Positions 51,578 through 60,339 of a DNA stretch of 64,000 nucleotides are shown here, in pieces. The notes beneath the pieces were generated by a model. That model searched no databases and was not told the DNA's origin. It was given only the letters and a program-made list of their open reading frames with translations. Every line of letters begins with the position of its first letter. Position 1 is the first letter of the stretch. The DNA lies in assembly GCA_963800505.1 (NCBI GenBank), contig CAWDBL010000021.1, positions 66,731-130,730 of the forward strand. The letters are read 5' to 3'. The position numbers were made by a program, and so were the translations under genes. The DNA comes from Fodinibacter sp963800505. Lineage in GTDB: Bacteria; Actinomycetota; Actinomycetes; Actinomycetales; Dermatophilaceae.

Positions 51578-52312
51578 GTGGCCGGCTTGCTGGTGGATGC
51601 CTGGCGCGGCCCGCGTCCCGACGTCGACGGATCCTGGGCCCGGGTGGCCCCGTGGCGCGCCGGTGTCTACGCGGTGGTCGCGGCCACCGGGCGGGCGATG
51701 ATCTCGGCGCCCGCGCGGGTTCGCGACGCCGACCTCGACGCGTGGGGCGTTGATGGCTTCGGCGGCGCCCACGACCCGCGCGTCATGACCCGCCTCGCCG
51801 GCGAGCGCGGTTGGGTCGACGTGCTGGATGCCGTCCTCCTCGCCGACGGCACCGGCCCGCGCGGCCCAGCCGTGCAACCGCTTTCGGACGGCGACCCGAG
51901 GGCGAACCTGCACACAGGTGGTGATGCCGATCCGGACGCGACACCCACCCCAGATCTCGGCCGACGGCTGGGGCTGCGGCAGCGGCCCGACCTGCGCGAC
52001 CACCCGCGGGTGCGGCACGCCCTGCCGATCCGTGGTGACGTGCGGGTGTTCGGCCTCGACGGCGACGACGAGACGGTGCTGACCCTGGCCACCGGCATCG
52101 GCGGCCTGGCCGAGCTCAGCTTCCAGGTGGCGCCGGCCCGCCGGGGCGCCGGGCTGGGCACCGCGCTGGCGAGGGCAGCGCGCGAACTGGTGCCGGCCGG
52201 CATCCCGGTCGCGGCCTGCGTCTCACCGGCCAACGTGCCGAGCCTGCGGGCCCTGCTCGCCGCAGGCTTCGACCCGGTCGGCTCCGTACAGATCTACCGC
52301 CCGAAGGACTGA
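51578..52312 (+). CDS. GNAT family acetyltransferase-like protein
   Basis: About 244 residues. The C-terminal half has the GNAT acetyl-CoA-binding pattern: LSFQVAPARRGAGLGTALARAA (motif A, about 190-211) and VSPANVPSLRALLAAGFDPVG (motif B). The N-terminal half is a less conserved domain. The start is uncertain: the frame is open back into the thioesterase gene, and GTG 51578 is the first usual start, with no obvious ribosome-binding site. Acetyl acceptor unknown. Confidence 0.72.
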   Translation: MAGLLVDAWRGPRPDVDGSWARVAPWRAGVYAVVAATGRAMISAPARVRDADLDAWGVDGFGGAHDPRVMTRLAGERGWVDVLDAVLLADGTGPRGPAVQPLSDGDPRANLHTGGDADPDATPTPDLGRRLGLRQRPDLRDHPRVRHALPIRGDVRVFGLDGDDETVLTLATGIGGLAELSFQVAPARRGAGLGTALARAARELVPAGIPVAACVSPANVPSLRALLAAGFDPVGSVQIYRPKD

Positions 52313-52313
52313 C

Positions 52314-52538
52314 CCCGACTTCTTGCGGATTTCCCCCCGCTCGGGCCGGCGGGAGCAAACCCGACTTCTTGCGGATTTCCCCCCGCTCGGGCCGGCGGGA
52401 GCAAACCCGACTTCTTGCGGTTATCCCACTGCTCCGGGCCCCACTGAGGGTGGGAGATCCGCAATCGGTCGGGCTCAGCAGGTGGGGGATCCGCAAGAAG
52501 TCGGGGTGTGCGGGTGGAGGATCCGCAATCAGTCGCGG
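52314..52538. repeat. CCCGACT-type intergenic repeat array, copy E4
   Basis: Left arms CCCGACTTCTTGCGG recur at 52314, 52360 and 52406 as 46-bp tandem units (two full, one partial). Complementary right arms follow: GGGAGATCCGCAATCGGTCG (about 52452), GGGGGATCCGCAAGAAGTCG (about 52483) and GGAGGATCCGCAATCAGTCG (about 52517). Several alternative hairpins are possible between GNAT and the convergent lipoprotein gene. Confidence 0.85.
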
Positions 52539-53060
52539 TCAGGCGGCGGCGATGGTCTTCAGGACGGTCGAGGTCACGGCATCCGCGCCCTTCTCGGTGA
52601 TGTGCGAGACGGTGACGGTGACGAAGCCGTTGGCCACGACGTTGACGTTGGGCGCGAACTCCTGCTCCGGAGGACCGACCACCATGAGGTCGAGCTGGCC
52701 GAACACCTGCGCGAGCTGGTCGGCGTTCATCGAGAAGGTCTTCTCGAGCTCCTGGGTCAGCGCCTTGTCCTTCCCCGAGCTGATGGCCTCGGCGTCGAAG
52801 ACCTTCCAGTCGCCGGGCAGCGCGAAGCGCACCCCGGTGTCCGGGCCCTCGACCAGCTCGGTGCCCGCGGGTGCAGTCGGAGCGGCCGTCGACGGGCTGG
52901 CAGAGCCGCTCGGCGTGGCGCTCGATGCTGCCCTCGACGCACCGCCGGAACCGGCAGCCGCTCCACTCGAACCGGAGCCGCTCGCGCACCCGGCCAGCCC
53001 TCCGGCGACCAGGACCCCAGCGGCGCAGACCGACGTGACGGCACGCGTCATCCCCGTCAT
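52539..53060 (-). CDS. Putative lipoprotein
   Basis: A 173-residue protein with a lipoprotein signal peptide (LVAGGLAGC, cysteine about residue 25), a Ser/Gly/Ala-rich linker, and a C-terminal domain of about 110 residues beginning VRFALPGDWKVFDAE, similar in outline to LpqN/PsbP-like surface proteins. ATG 53060 is chosen; ATG 53051 is an alternative. The much longer open frame upstream overlaps gyrB in antisense and is not coding. Function unknown. Confidence 0.78.
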   Translation of the reverse strand: MTGMTRAVTSVCAAGVLVAGGLAGCASGSGSSGAAAGSGGASRAASSATPSGSASPSTAAPTAPAGTELVEGPDTGVRFALPGDWKVFDAEAISSGKDKALTQELEKTFSMNADQLAQVFGQLDLMVVGPPEQEFAPNVNVVANGFVTVTVSHITEKGADAVTSTVLKTIAAA

Positions 53061-53219
53061 GGCGCACACCGTACCCCGACCCCGCGGCGGCGCCCGAGGA
53101 ACGGCCGTCAGCGGCCCGCAGGCCCCCCCTCGCGTGACGGGGGTCGGATGTGGCCCTGAATTCCCGGGAAAAGTACCCGCACGGGCCTCCCCGGGGCAGG
53201 TCCTGACGGTCCTGACCGG

Positions 53220-53267
53220 TAGACTGGGGGCAGAAATCACGCCCAAGGCGTTCGACGCCCTTGGGCG
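53220..53267 (+). promoter_or_regulatory. gyrB leader: candidate -10 and leader hairpin
   Basis: TAGACT at 53220-53225 could be a -10 hexamer. It is followed by a stem CGCCCAAGGCG / CGCCCTTGGGCG (53240-53250 with 53256-53267, one bulged base) in the predicted leader, 55 bp before the gyrB start. A role in supercoiling-responsive or attenuation control is inference. Confidence 0.4.
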
Positions 53268-53321
53268 TGCGCCATGAGTCCGTCCGGTCGCTCCGGTCGG
53301 GCTCTGCGACGAAGGAGAACC

Positions 53322-55490
53322 GTGGCGGACCAGCAGCCCGACGAGACCCCTGACGAGACCCCCGCCCAGACCCCGGAGCCGGTGGTCGATCCGGTCGCCG
53401 AGGCCGAGGTCCCCGACGTGGAGGGCGACGCCCCTGAGGTCGTGGTCGTCGACGGCGAGGCCTACGACGCCGGCTCGATCACCGTGCTCGAGGGGCTGGA
53501 GGCGGTGCGCAAGCGCCCCGGCATGTACATCGGCTCCACCGGTGAGCGCGGCCTGCACCACCTGGTCTGGGAGATCGTCGACAACGCGGTCGACGAGGCC
53601 CTGGCCGGCTACGCCGACACCATCGACGTCACCCTGATGGAGAACGGCGCGGTCCGGGTCAAGGACAACGGGCGCGGCATCCCCACCGACATGCACCCGA
53701 CCGAGGGCGTCAGCGCAGTCGAGCTCGTGCTCACCCAGCTGCACGCCGGCGGCAAGTTCGGCGGCGGCGGCTACAAGGTGTCCGGTGGCCTGCACGGCGT
53801 GGGCTCCTCGGTCGTCAACGCGCTGTCCACAAGGCTCGACGTCTGCGTGCGCCAGAAGGGCCACGCCTTCCGGATGAGCTTCGACCACGGCGTGCCCACC
53901 GGCTCCCTGCAGATGATGGAGGAGACCGACCGCACCGGCACCACCATCACCTACTGGGCCAACCCCGACATCTTCGAGACCGTCCAGTACGACTACGAGA
54001 CGATCCGGGCCCGCTTCCAGCAGTACGCCTTCCTCAACAAGGGCCTGCGCATCAACCTCGTCGACGAGCGGGTGGCCGACGTCGCCACCGAGGGCGGCGA
54101 GCCCGACCTCGACGGCGTCGACGCCGACATCGAGGTCGTCGAAGACCACGAGGACGAGGAGTCCGGCGGCGAGACCCGCACCACCACCGCCCGTTCGGTG
54201 TCCTACCGCTACGACAACGGCCTGGTCGACTACGTCAACCACCTGGTGAGCTCCAAGAAGAGCGACCCGGTGCACAGCGACGTCATCAGCATCGAGGTCG
54301 AGGACCCCAACCGGTCGCTCGCGCTCGAGCTCGCGATGCAGTGGACCACCGCCTACAGCGAGTCGGTGCACTCCTACGCCAACACGGTCAACACGCACGA
54401 GGGCGGCACCCACGAAGAGGGCTTCCGCGCGGCGCTGACCAAGCTGGTCAACGACTTCGCGCGCAAGCAGAACCAGCTCAAGGACAAGGACGAGAACCTC
54501 ACCGGCGACGACGTGCGCGAGGGCCTCACCGCCGTCATCTCGGTCAAGCTCGGCGAGCCGCAGTTCGAGGGCCAGACCAAGACCAAGCTCGGCAACTCCG
54601 AGGTCAAGGGCTTCGTGCAGGGCGCCATGACCTCCGAGTTCGGCGCCTGGCTCGACAGTCACCCCAACGAGGGTCGCGAGATCGTCCGGAAGGCGATCCA
54701 GGCGTCCGCGGCCCGGATGGCGGCCCGCAAGGCCCGCGAGGCCACTCGCAAGCGGGTGCTCGAGAGCGGCGGCCTGCCCGGCAAGCTGCGCGACTGCCAG
54801 GCCAAGGACCCCGCCGTCTCCGAGGTGTTCATCGTCGAGGGCGACTCCGCCGGTGGCTCAGCGGTGCGAGGGCGCAACCCGCACAACCAGGCGATCCTGC
54901 CCATCCGCGGCAAGATCCTCAACGTCGAGCGGGCGCGGCTCGACAAGGCGCTGGGCAACCAGGAGGTGCAGGCGCTGATCTCGGCGTTCGGCACCGGCAT
55001 CGGCGAGGACTTCGACATCGAGAAGGCTCGCTACCACAAGATCGTGCTGATGGCCGATGCCGACGTCGACGGCATGCACATCCGCACCCTGCTGCTGACG
55101 CTGCTCTTCCGGTTCATGAAGCCGATGATCGAGGCGGGCTACGTCTACCTCGCGCAGCCGCCGCTGTTCCGCCTGAAGTGGAGCAACGCCACGCACGAGT
55201 TCGCGTTCACCGACCGCGAGCGCGACGCCCTCATCGCCGAGGGGCAGAGCAAGGGCCGGCGCCTGCCCAAGGACAACCCGATCCAGCGCTACAAGGGCCT
55301 GGGCGAGATGGACTACCAGGAGCTGTGGGAGACCACCATGAACCCCGACTCGCGGGTGCTGCTGCAGGTCACCCTCGACGACGCAGCCGCCGCCGACGAG
55401 ATCTTCTCGATCCTGATGGGCGAGGACGTCGAGTCGCGGCGTTCCTTCATCCAGCGCAACGCGCGCGACGTGCGCTTCTTGGACATCTGA
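53322..55490 (+). CDS. gyrB: DNA gyrase subunit B
   Basis: ATPase subunit of gyrase, 722 residues. GHKL ATP-binding motifs VWEIVDNAVDEA and GRGIPTDMH, the GGLHGVGSSVVNALS segment, and TOPRIM motifs EGDSAGGSA, LPIRGKILNVE and DADVDGMHI are present. An acidic insert (about residues 265-300, EVVEDHEDEESGGE) is longer than in M. tuberculosis. GTG 53322 with AAGGAG is chosen over an upstream in-frame start at 53274. Confidence 0.97.
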   Translation: MADQQPDETPDETPAQTPEPVVDPVAEAEVPDVEGDAPEVVVVDGEAYDAGSITVLEGLEAVRKRPGMYIGSTGERGLHHLVWEIVDNAVDEALAGYADTIDVTLMENGAVRVKDNGRGIPTDMHPTEGVSAVELVLTQLHAGGKFGGGGYKVSGGLHGVGSSVVNALSTRLDVCVRQKGHAFRMSFDHGVPTGSLQMMEETDRTGTTITYWANPDIFETVQYDYETIRARFQQYAFLNKGLRINLVDERVADVATEGGEPDLDGVDADIEVVEDHEDEESGGETRTTTARSVSYRYDNGLVDYVNHLVSSKKSDPVHSDVISIEVEDPNRSLALELAMQWTTAYSESVHSYANTVNTHEGGTHEEGFRAALTKLVNDFARKQNQLKDKDENLTGDDVREGLTAVISVKLGEPQFEGQTKTKLGNSEVKGFVQGAMTSEFGAWLDSHPNEGREIVRKAIQASAARMAARKAREATRKRVLESGGLPGKLRDCQAKDPAVSEVFIVEGDSAGGSAVRGRNPHNQAILPIRGKILNVERARLDKALGNQEVQALISAFGTGIGEDFDIEKARYHKIVLMADADVDGMHIRTLLLTLLFRFMKPMIEAGYVYLAQPPLFRLKWSNATHEFAFTDRERDALIAEGQSKGRRLPKDNPIQRYKGLGEMDYQELWETTMNPDSRVLLQVTLDDAAAADEIFSILMGEDVESRRSFIQRNARDVRFLDI

Positions 55491-55573
55491 GGCGCCGGAT
55501 GCCGTGCGCGCGCCTCCCGCGCGCCGCGCTCCCACCGCTTGACCTCCGTACAGACAGCTAGGCAAGGACACCG

Positions 55574-58250
55574 ATGACTGAGCAGCCCCCGGTCGAGACC
55601 GACCGCACGGAGCCGATCGACCTCAACACCGAGATGCAGCGGTCGTACATCGAGTACGCCATGAGCGTCATCGTCAGCCGGGCCCTGCCCGACGTGCGCG
55701 ACGGCCTGAAGCCCGTGCACCGCCGCGTCGTCTATGCCATGTACGACGGTGGCTACCGGCCCGACCGCGGCTTCAACAAGTGCAGCCGCGTCGTCGGTGA
55801 GGTGATGGGTGCCTACCACCCGCACGGTGACCAGTCGATCTACGACGCCCTGGTGCGCCTCGTGCAGGACTGGAGCCTGCGCTACCCGCTGGTGCAGGGG
55901 CAGGGCAACTTCGGCAGCCCGGGCGACGACCCGGCCGCCGCCCCCCGCTACACGGAGTGCCGGATGGCGCCGCTCGCCATGGAGATGGTGCGCGACATCG
56001 ACGAGGAGACCGTCGACTTCCGCCCCAACTACGACGGCAAGACGCTCGAGCCCGACGTGCTGCCGAGCCGCTTCCCGAACCTCCTCGTCAACGGCTCATC
56101 CGGCATCGCGGTCGGCATGGCCACCCAGATCCCGCCGCACAACCTGCGCGAGGTGGCCGCGGCCGCCCAGTGGGTGCTGGCGCACCCGGAGGCCAACCGC
56201 GAGGAGACCCTCGAGGCCGTGATGCGCGAGATCAAGGGCCCGGACTTCCCGACCGGCGCGCTGATCATGGGCACCCGCGGCATCGAGGACGCCTACCGCA
56301 CCGGCCGTGGCTCGATCATCATGCGCGCGGTCGTCGAGGTCGAGGAGATCCAGAACCGGCAGTGCCTCGTCGTCACCGAGCTGCCCTACCAGGTCAACCC
56401 CGACTCCCTCGCCCAGAAGATCGCCGAGCACGTCAAGGACGGGCGCCTGTCCGGCATCGCCGACATCCGCGACGAGACCTCGGGCCGCACCGGCCAGCGC
56501 CTCGTCATCGTGCTCAAGCGCGATGCCGTCGCCAAGGTCGTGCTCAACAACCTGTTCAAGCACACCCAGCTGCAGACCAACTTCGGCGCCAACATGCTGG
56601 CGCTGGTCGACGGCGTGCCGCGCACCCTGCCGATCGACGCGTTCATCCGCTACTGGGTCGAGCACCAGCTCGACGTCATCCAGCGCCGCACCGCCTACCG
56701 GCTGCGCAAGGCCGAGGAGCGCATCCACATCCTGCGCGGCCTGCTCAAGGCGCTCGACGCGCTCGACGAGGTCATCGCGCTGATCCGCCGCTCGCCCACC
56801 GTCGACGAGGCGCGCATCGGGCCTGATGCAGCTGCTCGAGATCGACGAGGTGCAGGCGCAGGCCATCCTCGACATGCAGCTGCGCCGGCTGGCCGCCCTG
56901 GAGCGGCAGAAGATCATCGACGACCACGACGAGCTCGAGGCGATGATCGTCGACTTCACCGACATCCTCGCCAAGCCGGGTCGCCAGCGCGACATCGTCT
57001 CCGAGGAGCTCGCCGAGATCGTGCGGAAGTTCGGCGACGACCGGCGCTCGCACATCATGCCGTTCGACGGTGACATGTCGATGGAGGACCTCATCCCCGA
57101 GGAGGACGTCGTCGTCACGATCACCCGTGGTGGCTACGCCAAGCGCACCCGGGTCGACGCCTACCGCTCGCAGCGGCGCGGCGGCAAGGGCGTGCGCGGC
57201 GCGACGCTGCGCGGCGAGGACATGGTCGACCACTTCTTCACCACCACCTCCCACCACTGGCTGCTCTTCTTCACCAACCTCGGCCGCGTCTACCGCGCCA
57301 AGGCCTACGAGCTGCCGGATGCCGGCCGCGACGGCAAGGGCCAGCACGTCGCCAACGTGATGGCGTTCCAGCCGGGCGAACAGATCGCCCAGGTGCTCGC
57401 GGTGCGCGACTACGCGTCGGCGGCCTACCTGGTGCTCGCCACCAAGGCGGGGCTGGTCAAGAAGACGCGGCTGGGTGAGTACGACAGCCCGCGCAGCGGC
57501 GGCCTGATCGCCATCAACCTGCGCGACGGCGACGAGCTGGTCGGCGCCGGCCTGGCCGAGTCGACCGACGACCTGCTGCTGGTCTCGCGCAAGGGCCAGT
57601 CGGTGCGATTCCACGCCGACGACGCCACGCTGCGCCCGATGGGCCGCTCGACCTCGGGCGTCACCGGCATGCGGTTCCGCGACGGTGACTCGATGCTGGC
57701 GATGTCGGTCGTGCACGAGGGCACCGATCCCGACGTGTTCGTGGTGTTCGAGTCGGGCCTGGCCAAGCGCTCGAAGGTCTCGGAGTGGAACGTCAAGGGC
57801 CGCGCCATCTACGGCGTCGCCGTGGCCAAGCTGTCCGACAAGGGTGGCGACCTGGTCGGGGCGCTGACCGTCGACGAGGACGACGAGGTGCTGGTGATCT
57901 TCGAGAAGGGCAACGTCGTGCGCTCGCGGGTCGACGAGGTGCGCCTCACCGGCCGCAACACGATGGGCGTGCAGTTCGCCAAGGCCGGCAAGAACGACGC
58001 GATCGTCGGCATCGCGCTCAACCCCGAGCGCGCGGTCGAGGAGGCCGTCGAGGCGGTGGAGGCCGCGGAGGGCGACGAGGCCACGGACGTGGGCGGGGAC
58101 GTGGGCGGGGACGTGACAGACACGGCATCCGACGTTGTCGCTGGTGACGATCACGTCTCGGGTTCTGGGCCCGCCGGGTCAGGTGTCGCAGTCGAGGGCG
58201 ACGATGCCGTACCGTCGGTGGACGACGAGGACGAAGGAGGTCGTGAGTGA
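55574..58250 (+). CDS. gyrA: DNA gyrase subunit A, apparent frameshift in mid-gene
   Basis: Breakage-reunion subunit of gyrase, about 891 residues when joined. The catalytic tyrosine is in APRYTECRMAP; the quinolone-determining region reads YHPHGDQSIYDAL. At about 56821 (GCATCGGGCCTGATG) the frame shifts by +1; GLMQLLEIDEVQAQAILDMQ then continues exactly as in other GyrA proteins, through the beta-pinwheel domain with QRRGGKGVRG (GyrA box) to an acidic tail. Since gyrA is essential, the extra C is almost certainly a sequence error. Confidence 0.94.
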
Positions 58251-58954
58251 GCACCGCAGAGAACGCGGGGCGCCAGGTGCGCCCGCCCTCGGCCTCCTCT
58301 GGTTCCGCCCGTCGTGCTCCCTATGCCGATGGTGGTTCCGCGGGGGGACGGGGCGCTGAGGGCAGCGACAACACGATGGGCCGGATGGCCGACGGCGACG
58401 CCGGCTCCGGCAGTGTTCCCACGACCCCGGTGCCCGTGACGCGCGCGCCCGCGGCGCGCACCTCGCCGGCGGCCCCGCCGCCTGCTCCCTCCGGGGCTCC
58501 GGCGGCCCCTGCGGCTCCGGCCACGGTGGTCACCTCCGGTCAGCCGTCGTCAGCGCCGGCCGCTCCGAAGTCCGCGCCCCGCCCGGCCGCGGCGCGCCGC
58601 GTGCGCCTCACGGTCTCGCGGGTCGACCCGTGGTCGGCCATGAAGATCGCGTTCCTGCTGTCGGTCGCCCTCGGCATTGCCGGCGTCGTCATGGTCTTCG
58701 TGCTGTGGACGATCCTGGCCGGTATGGGCGTCTTCGACCAGATCAACGGCATCGTCGGCCAGGTCGTGCAGGACGGCCAGCAGCGCTTCGACATCATGGA
58801 CTTCGTCGGCCTCGGCCGGGTGGTCTCGCTGTCGATCGTGATCGCGGTGATCGACGTGATCCTGGTGACCGCCATCGCCACCCTCGCCGCGTTCCTCTAC
58901 AACGTGTCGAGCGCCCTGGTCGGCGGCGTGCAGCTCACCCTCACCGACGACTGA
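58247..58954 (+). CDS. DUF3566 membrane protein
   Basis: A 235-residue protein with a long Ala/Pro/Ser-rich cytoplasmic N-terminus (about 1-115) and a C-terminal DUF3566 domain with two membrane helices (AFLLSVALGIAGVVMVFVLW and VVSLSIVIAVIDVILVTAIA). Conserved behind gyrA in actinobacteria (Rv0007 in M. tuberculosis). Its start codon overlaps the gyrA stop by four bases, and GAAGGAGG lies upstream. Function unknown, possibly cell-envelope related. Confidence 0.9.
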   Translation: MSTAENAGRQVRPPSASSGSARRAPYADGGSAGGRGAEGSDNTMGRMADGDAGSGSVPTTPVPVTRAPAARTSPAAPPPAPSGAPAAPAAPATVVTSGQPSSAPAAPKSAPRPAAARRVRLTVSRVDPWSAMKIAFLLSVALGIAGVVMVFVLWTILAGMGVFDQINGIVGQVVQDGQQRFDIMDFVGLGRVVSLSIVIAVIDVILVTAIATLAAFLYNVSSALVGGVQLTLTDD

Positions 58955-59061
58955 CCGAGCGACCTGACGGCATCCGGGCCGTTTTGAGTGCGGGTGCCGT
59001 GGTGGGGTAACCTCGTGCACCGTGCCACCCTCCGCGGGTGGCGCAACCGATCGCGGTGAAC

Positions 59062-59138
59062 GGGCCTATAGCTCAGACGGTTAGAGCGCTTCCCTGATAA
59101 GGAAGAGGCCACAGGTTCAAGTCCTGTTAGGCCCACCA
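59062..59138 (+). tRNA. ileT: tRNA-Ile (GAT anticodon)
   Basis: Complete cloverleaf: acceptor GGGCCTA paired with TAGGCCC, D-arm AGCTCAGACGGTTAGAGCG, anticodon loop CTGATAA with GAT, T-arm GTTCAAGTC. CCA is encoded at 59136-59138. Position after gyrA-DUF3566 matches ileT in mycobacteria. Confidence 0.97.
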
Positions 59139-59170
59139 CCCGATCCTCACTCCCAAGGTGGTGAACCCCC

Positions 59171-59293
59171 GTGAAGAAGATCCTTCTCCTCGTCGCAACG
59201 GCCGTCGGCGCGCTCGCGATCCAGAAGCAGATCGCGGCCAAGAAGGCCGAGAACCAGCTCTGGGCCGAGGCCACGGACACCCCGAAGGGCTGA
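59171..59293 (+). CDS. DLW-39 family small protein
   Basis: A 40-residue protein too small for many gene finders: MKKILLLVATAVGALAIQKQ at the start, then an Ala/Lys segment and a C-terminal NQLWAEATD with the conserved Leu-Trp. A single N-terminal hydrophobic helix suggests membrane attachment. Such ORFs are conserved between tRNA-Ile and tRNA-Ala in actinobacteria. GTG 59171 is the start; another GTG 10 bases upstream is out of frame. Function unknown. Confidence 0.85.
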   Translation: MKKILLLVATAVGALAIQKQIAAKKAENQLWAEATDTPKG

Positions 59294-59372
59294 GGCCTGG
59301 GTCGATCGGTTCAGTCGGTTCGATCCCTCGGATGCCGCCCGCTCGCCTCGTGCGCGCGGGTTCGGTGTTCTC

Positions 59373-59445
59373 GGGGCCATGGCGCAATTGGTAGCGCACC
59401 TGCTTTGCAAGCAGGGGGTTAGGGGTTCGAGTCCCCTTGGCTCCA
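59373..59445 (+). tRNA. alaT: tRNA-Ala (TGC anticodon)
   Basis: Acceptor GGGGCCA pairs with TGGCTCC, anticodon loop TTTGCAA with TGC, T-arm GGTTCGAGTCC. The 3' CCA is not encoded (CCG follows), so it depends on the CCA-adding enzyme. A lower-GC accessory region begins downstream, making its 3' end a candidate integration site. Confidence 0.96.
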
Positions 59446-59454
59446 CCGCAGGTC

Positions 59455-59490
59455 AGAGGCCCTTTCCGCTCGTCGGGAGGGCCTCTTTCG
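59455..59490 (+). terminator. Terminator after tRNA-Ala
   Basis: AGAGGCCCT...AGGGCCTCT (9-base arms, 14-base loop) followed by TTTC. Confidence 0.8.
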
Positions 59491-59654
59491 CGTCCGTACC
59501 CCAGAGAAGTACTGCAGTGCACGAAACCAGTACCGTGACCGATCACCGGGCCGGAGGCGCAGAGTTTCACGATGCGGCCAGCCTGCCGGCGGTTCGCGTA
59601 CTCCATGGCGCTCAGTCGGTCACCGCTGTCGTACCTAACCATCAGACTGGACAA

Positions 59655-60275
59655 ATGACATCGCTCTTGACCGCATGGAGTGTCGCCGGCCTGTTCTCGA
59701 AGACCTACAACTGGATCGCTAGCGTCATCGCCCTGTTCACAGTGACAGCCCTGCTGCTGGGTGGTGGTCAGCGGCCAAGCGGGGTCGTAAGGAGGCTCTT
59801 CGGGATCGCGTCGGTATCCCCTCCACTGGAAATCGACCTGTGGTCGAGCTGGCTCGCGAACCGAGCTGAGCTCGTCGCATCGATCGCGCTTGTCGCCGGG
59901 GTCGTGGCACTCCTATGGTCGGGTGCTCTCTTGATGAGTGACCCCAATTCCTTCGACAGCGTCAGAGGGCCTGCAACGGCCTGGCTGGCATTGGCACTGA
60001 GTATTGAGGCGACAGGAGGTCCAGGACGCTTCACTCTTCTAGTCGGGACTGTCGCCCTCGTCATTGCGGCCCTGTGTGCCGACGTGCTTCGGAACCGCAT
60101 CGACTCTGTGGCCCGGCAGGGAATGCCGAGTGTTACGAAGACAGTGGGCCTAGTCGCGGCCGGGGTCGTGTTGGTCCTCGTCTGGGCACCGATGGGGCTA
60201 GCCCACGCTATGGGTGGCAGCACGCGGAGGGCGAATCGGGCCCCCAGCAGCCAGGAAGCGGCCATGGAGTCCTAG
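59655..60275 (+). CDS. Hypothetical four-helix membrane protein
   Basis: About 206 residues with four hydrophobic segments (about 15-38, 70-92, 105-135 and 165-188) and short loops, ending in a basic tail. No family is recognised. ATG 59655 has no convincing ribosome-binding site; the frame is open upstream into the tRNA, but that part is not coding. GC content and codon use are less extreme than in the core genes, as for the convergent protease/ATPase pair, suggesting arrival together. Confidence 0.55.
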   Translation: MTSLLTAWSVAGLFSKTYNWIASVIALFTVTALLLGGGQRPSGVVRRLFGIASVSPPLEIDLWSSWLANRAELVASIALVAGVVALLWSGALLMSDPNSFDSVRGPATAWLALALSIEATGGPGRFTLLVGTVALVIAALCADVLRNRIDSVARQGMPSVTKTVGLVAAGVVLVLVWAPMGLAHAMGGSTRRANRAPSSQEAAMES

Positions 60276-60339
60276 CTACCGGCTGCTCCAGACAGGCTGA
60301 CGACGCCGCATCAAAGGGCATGCGGAGGGGCGCTGTGGG

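Noticed and set aside
31811..53060. Transposon or integron carrying the phenol genes
   Set aside because: No transposase, integrase or terminal inverted repeats with a target duplication could be recognised at the edges; only the CCCGACT palindromes are shared.
56800..56840. Programmed +1 frameshift in gyrA
   Set aside because: No slippery site or stimulatory structure typical of programmed shifting, and gyrA is not known to use it; similar indels in other genes favour sequence error.
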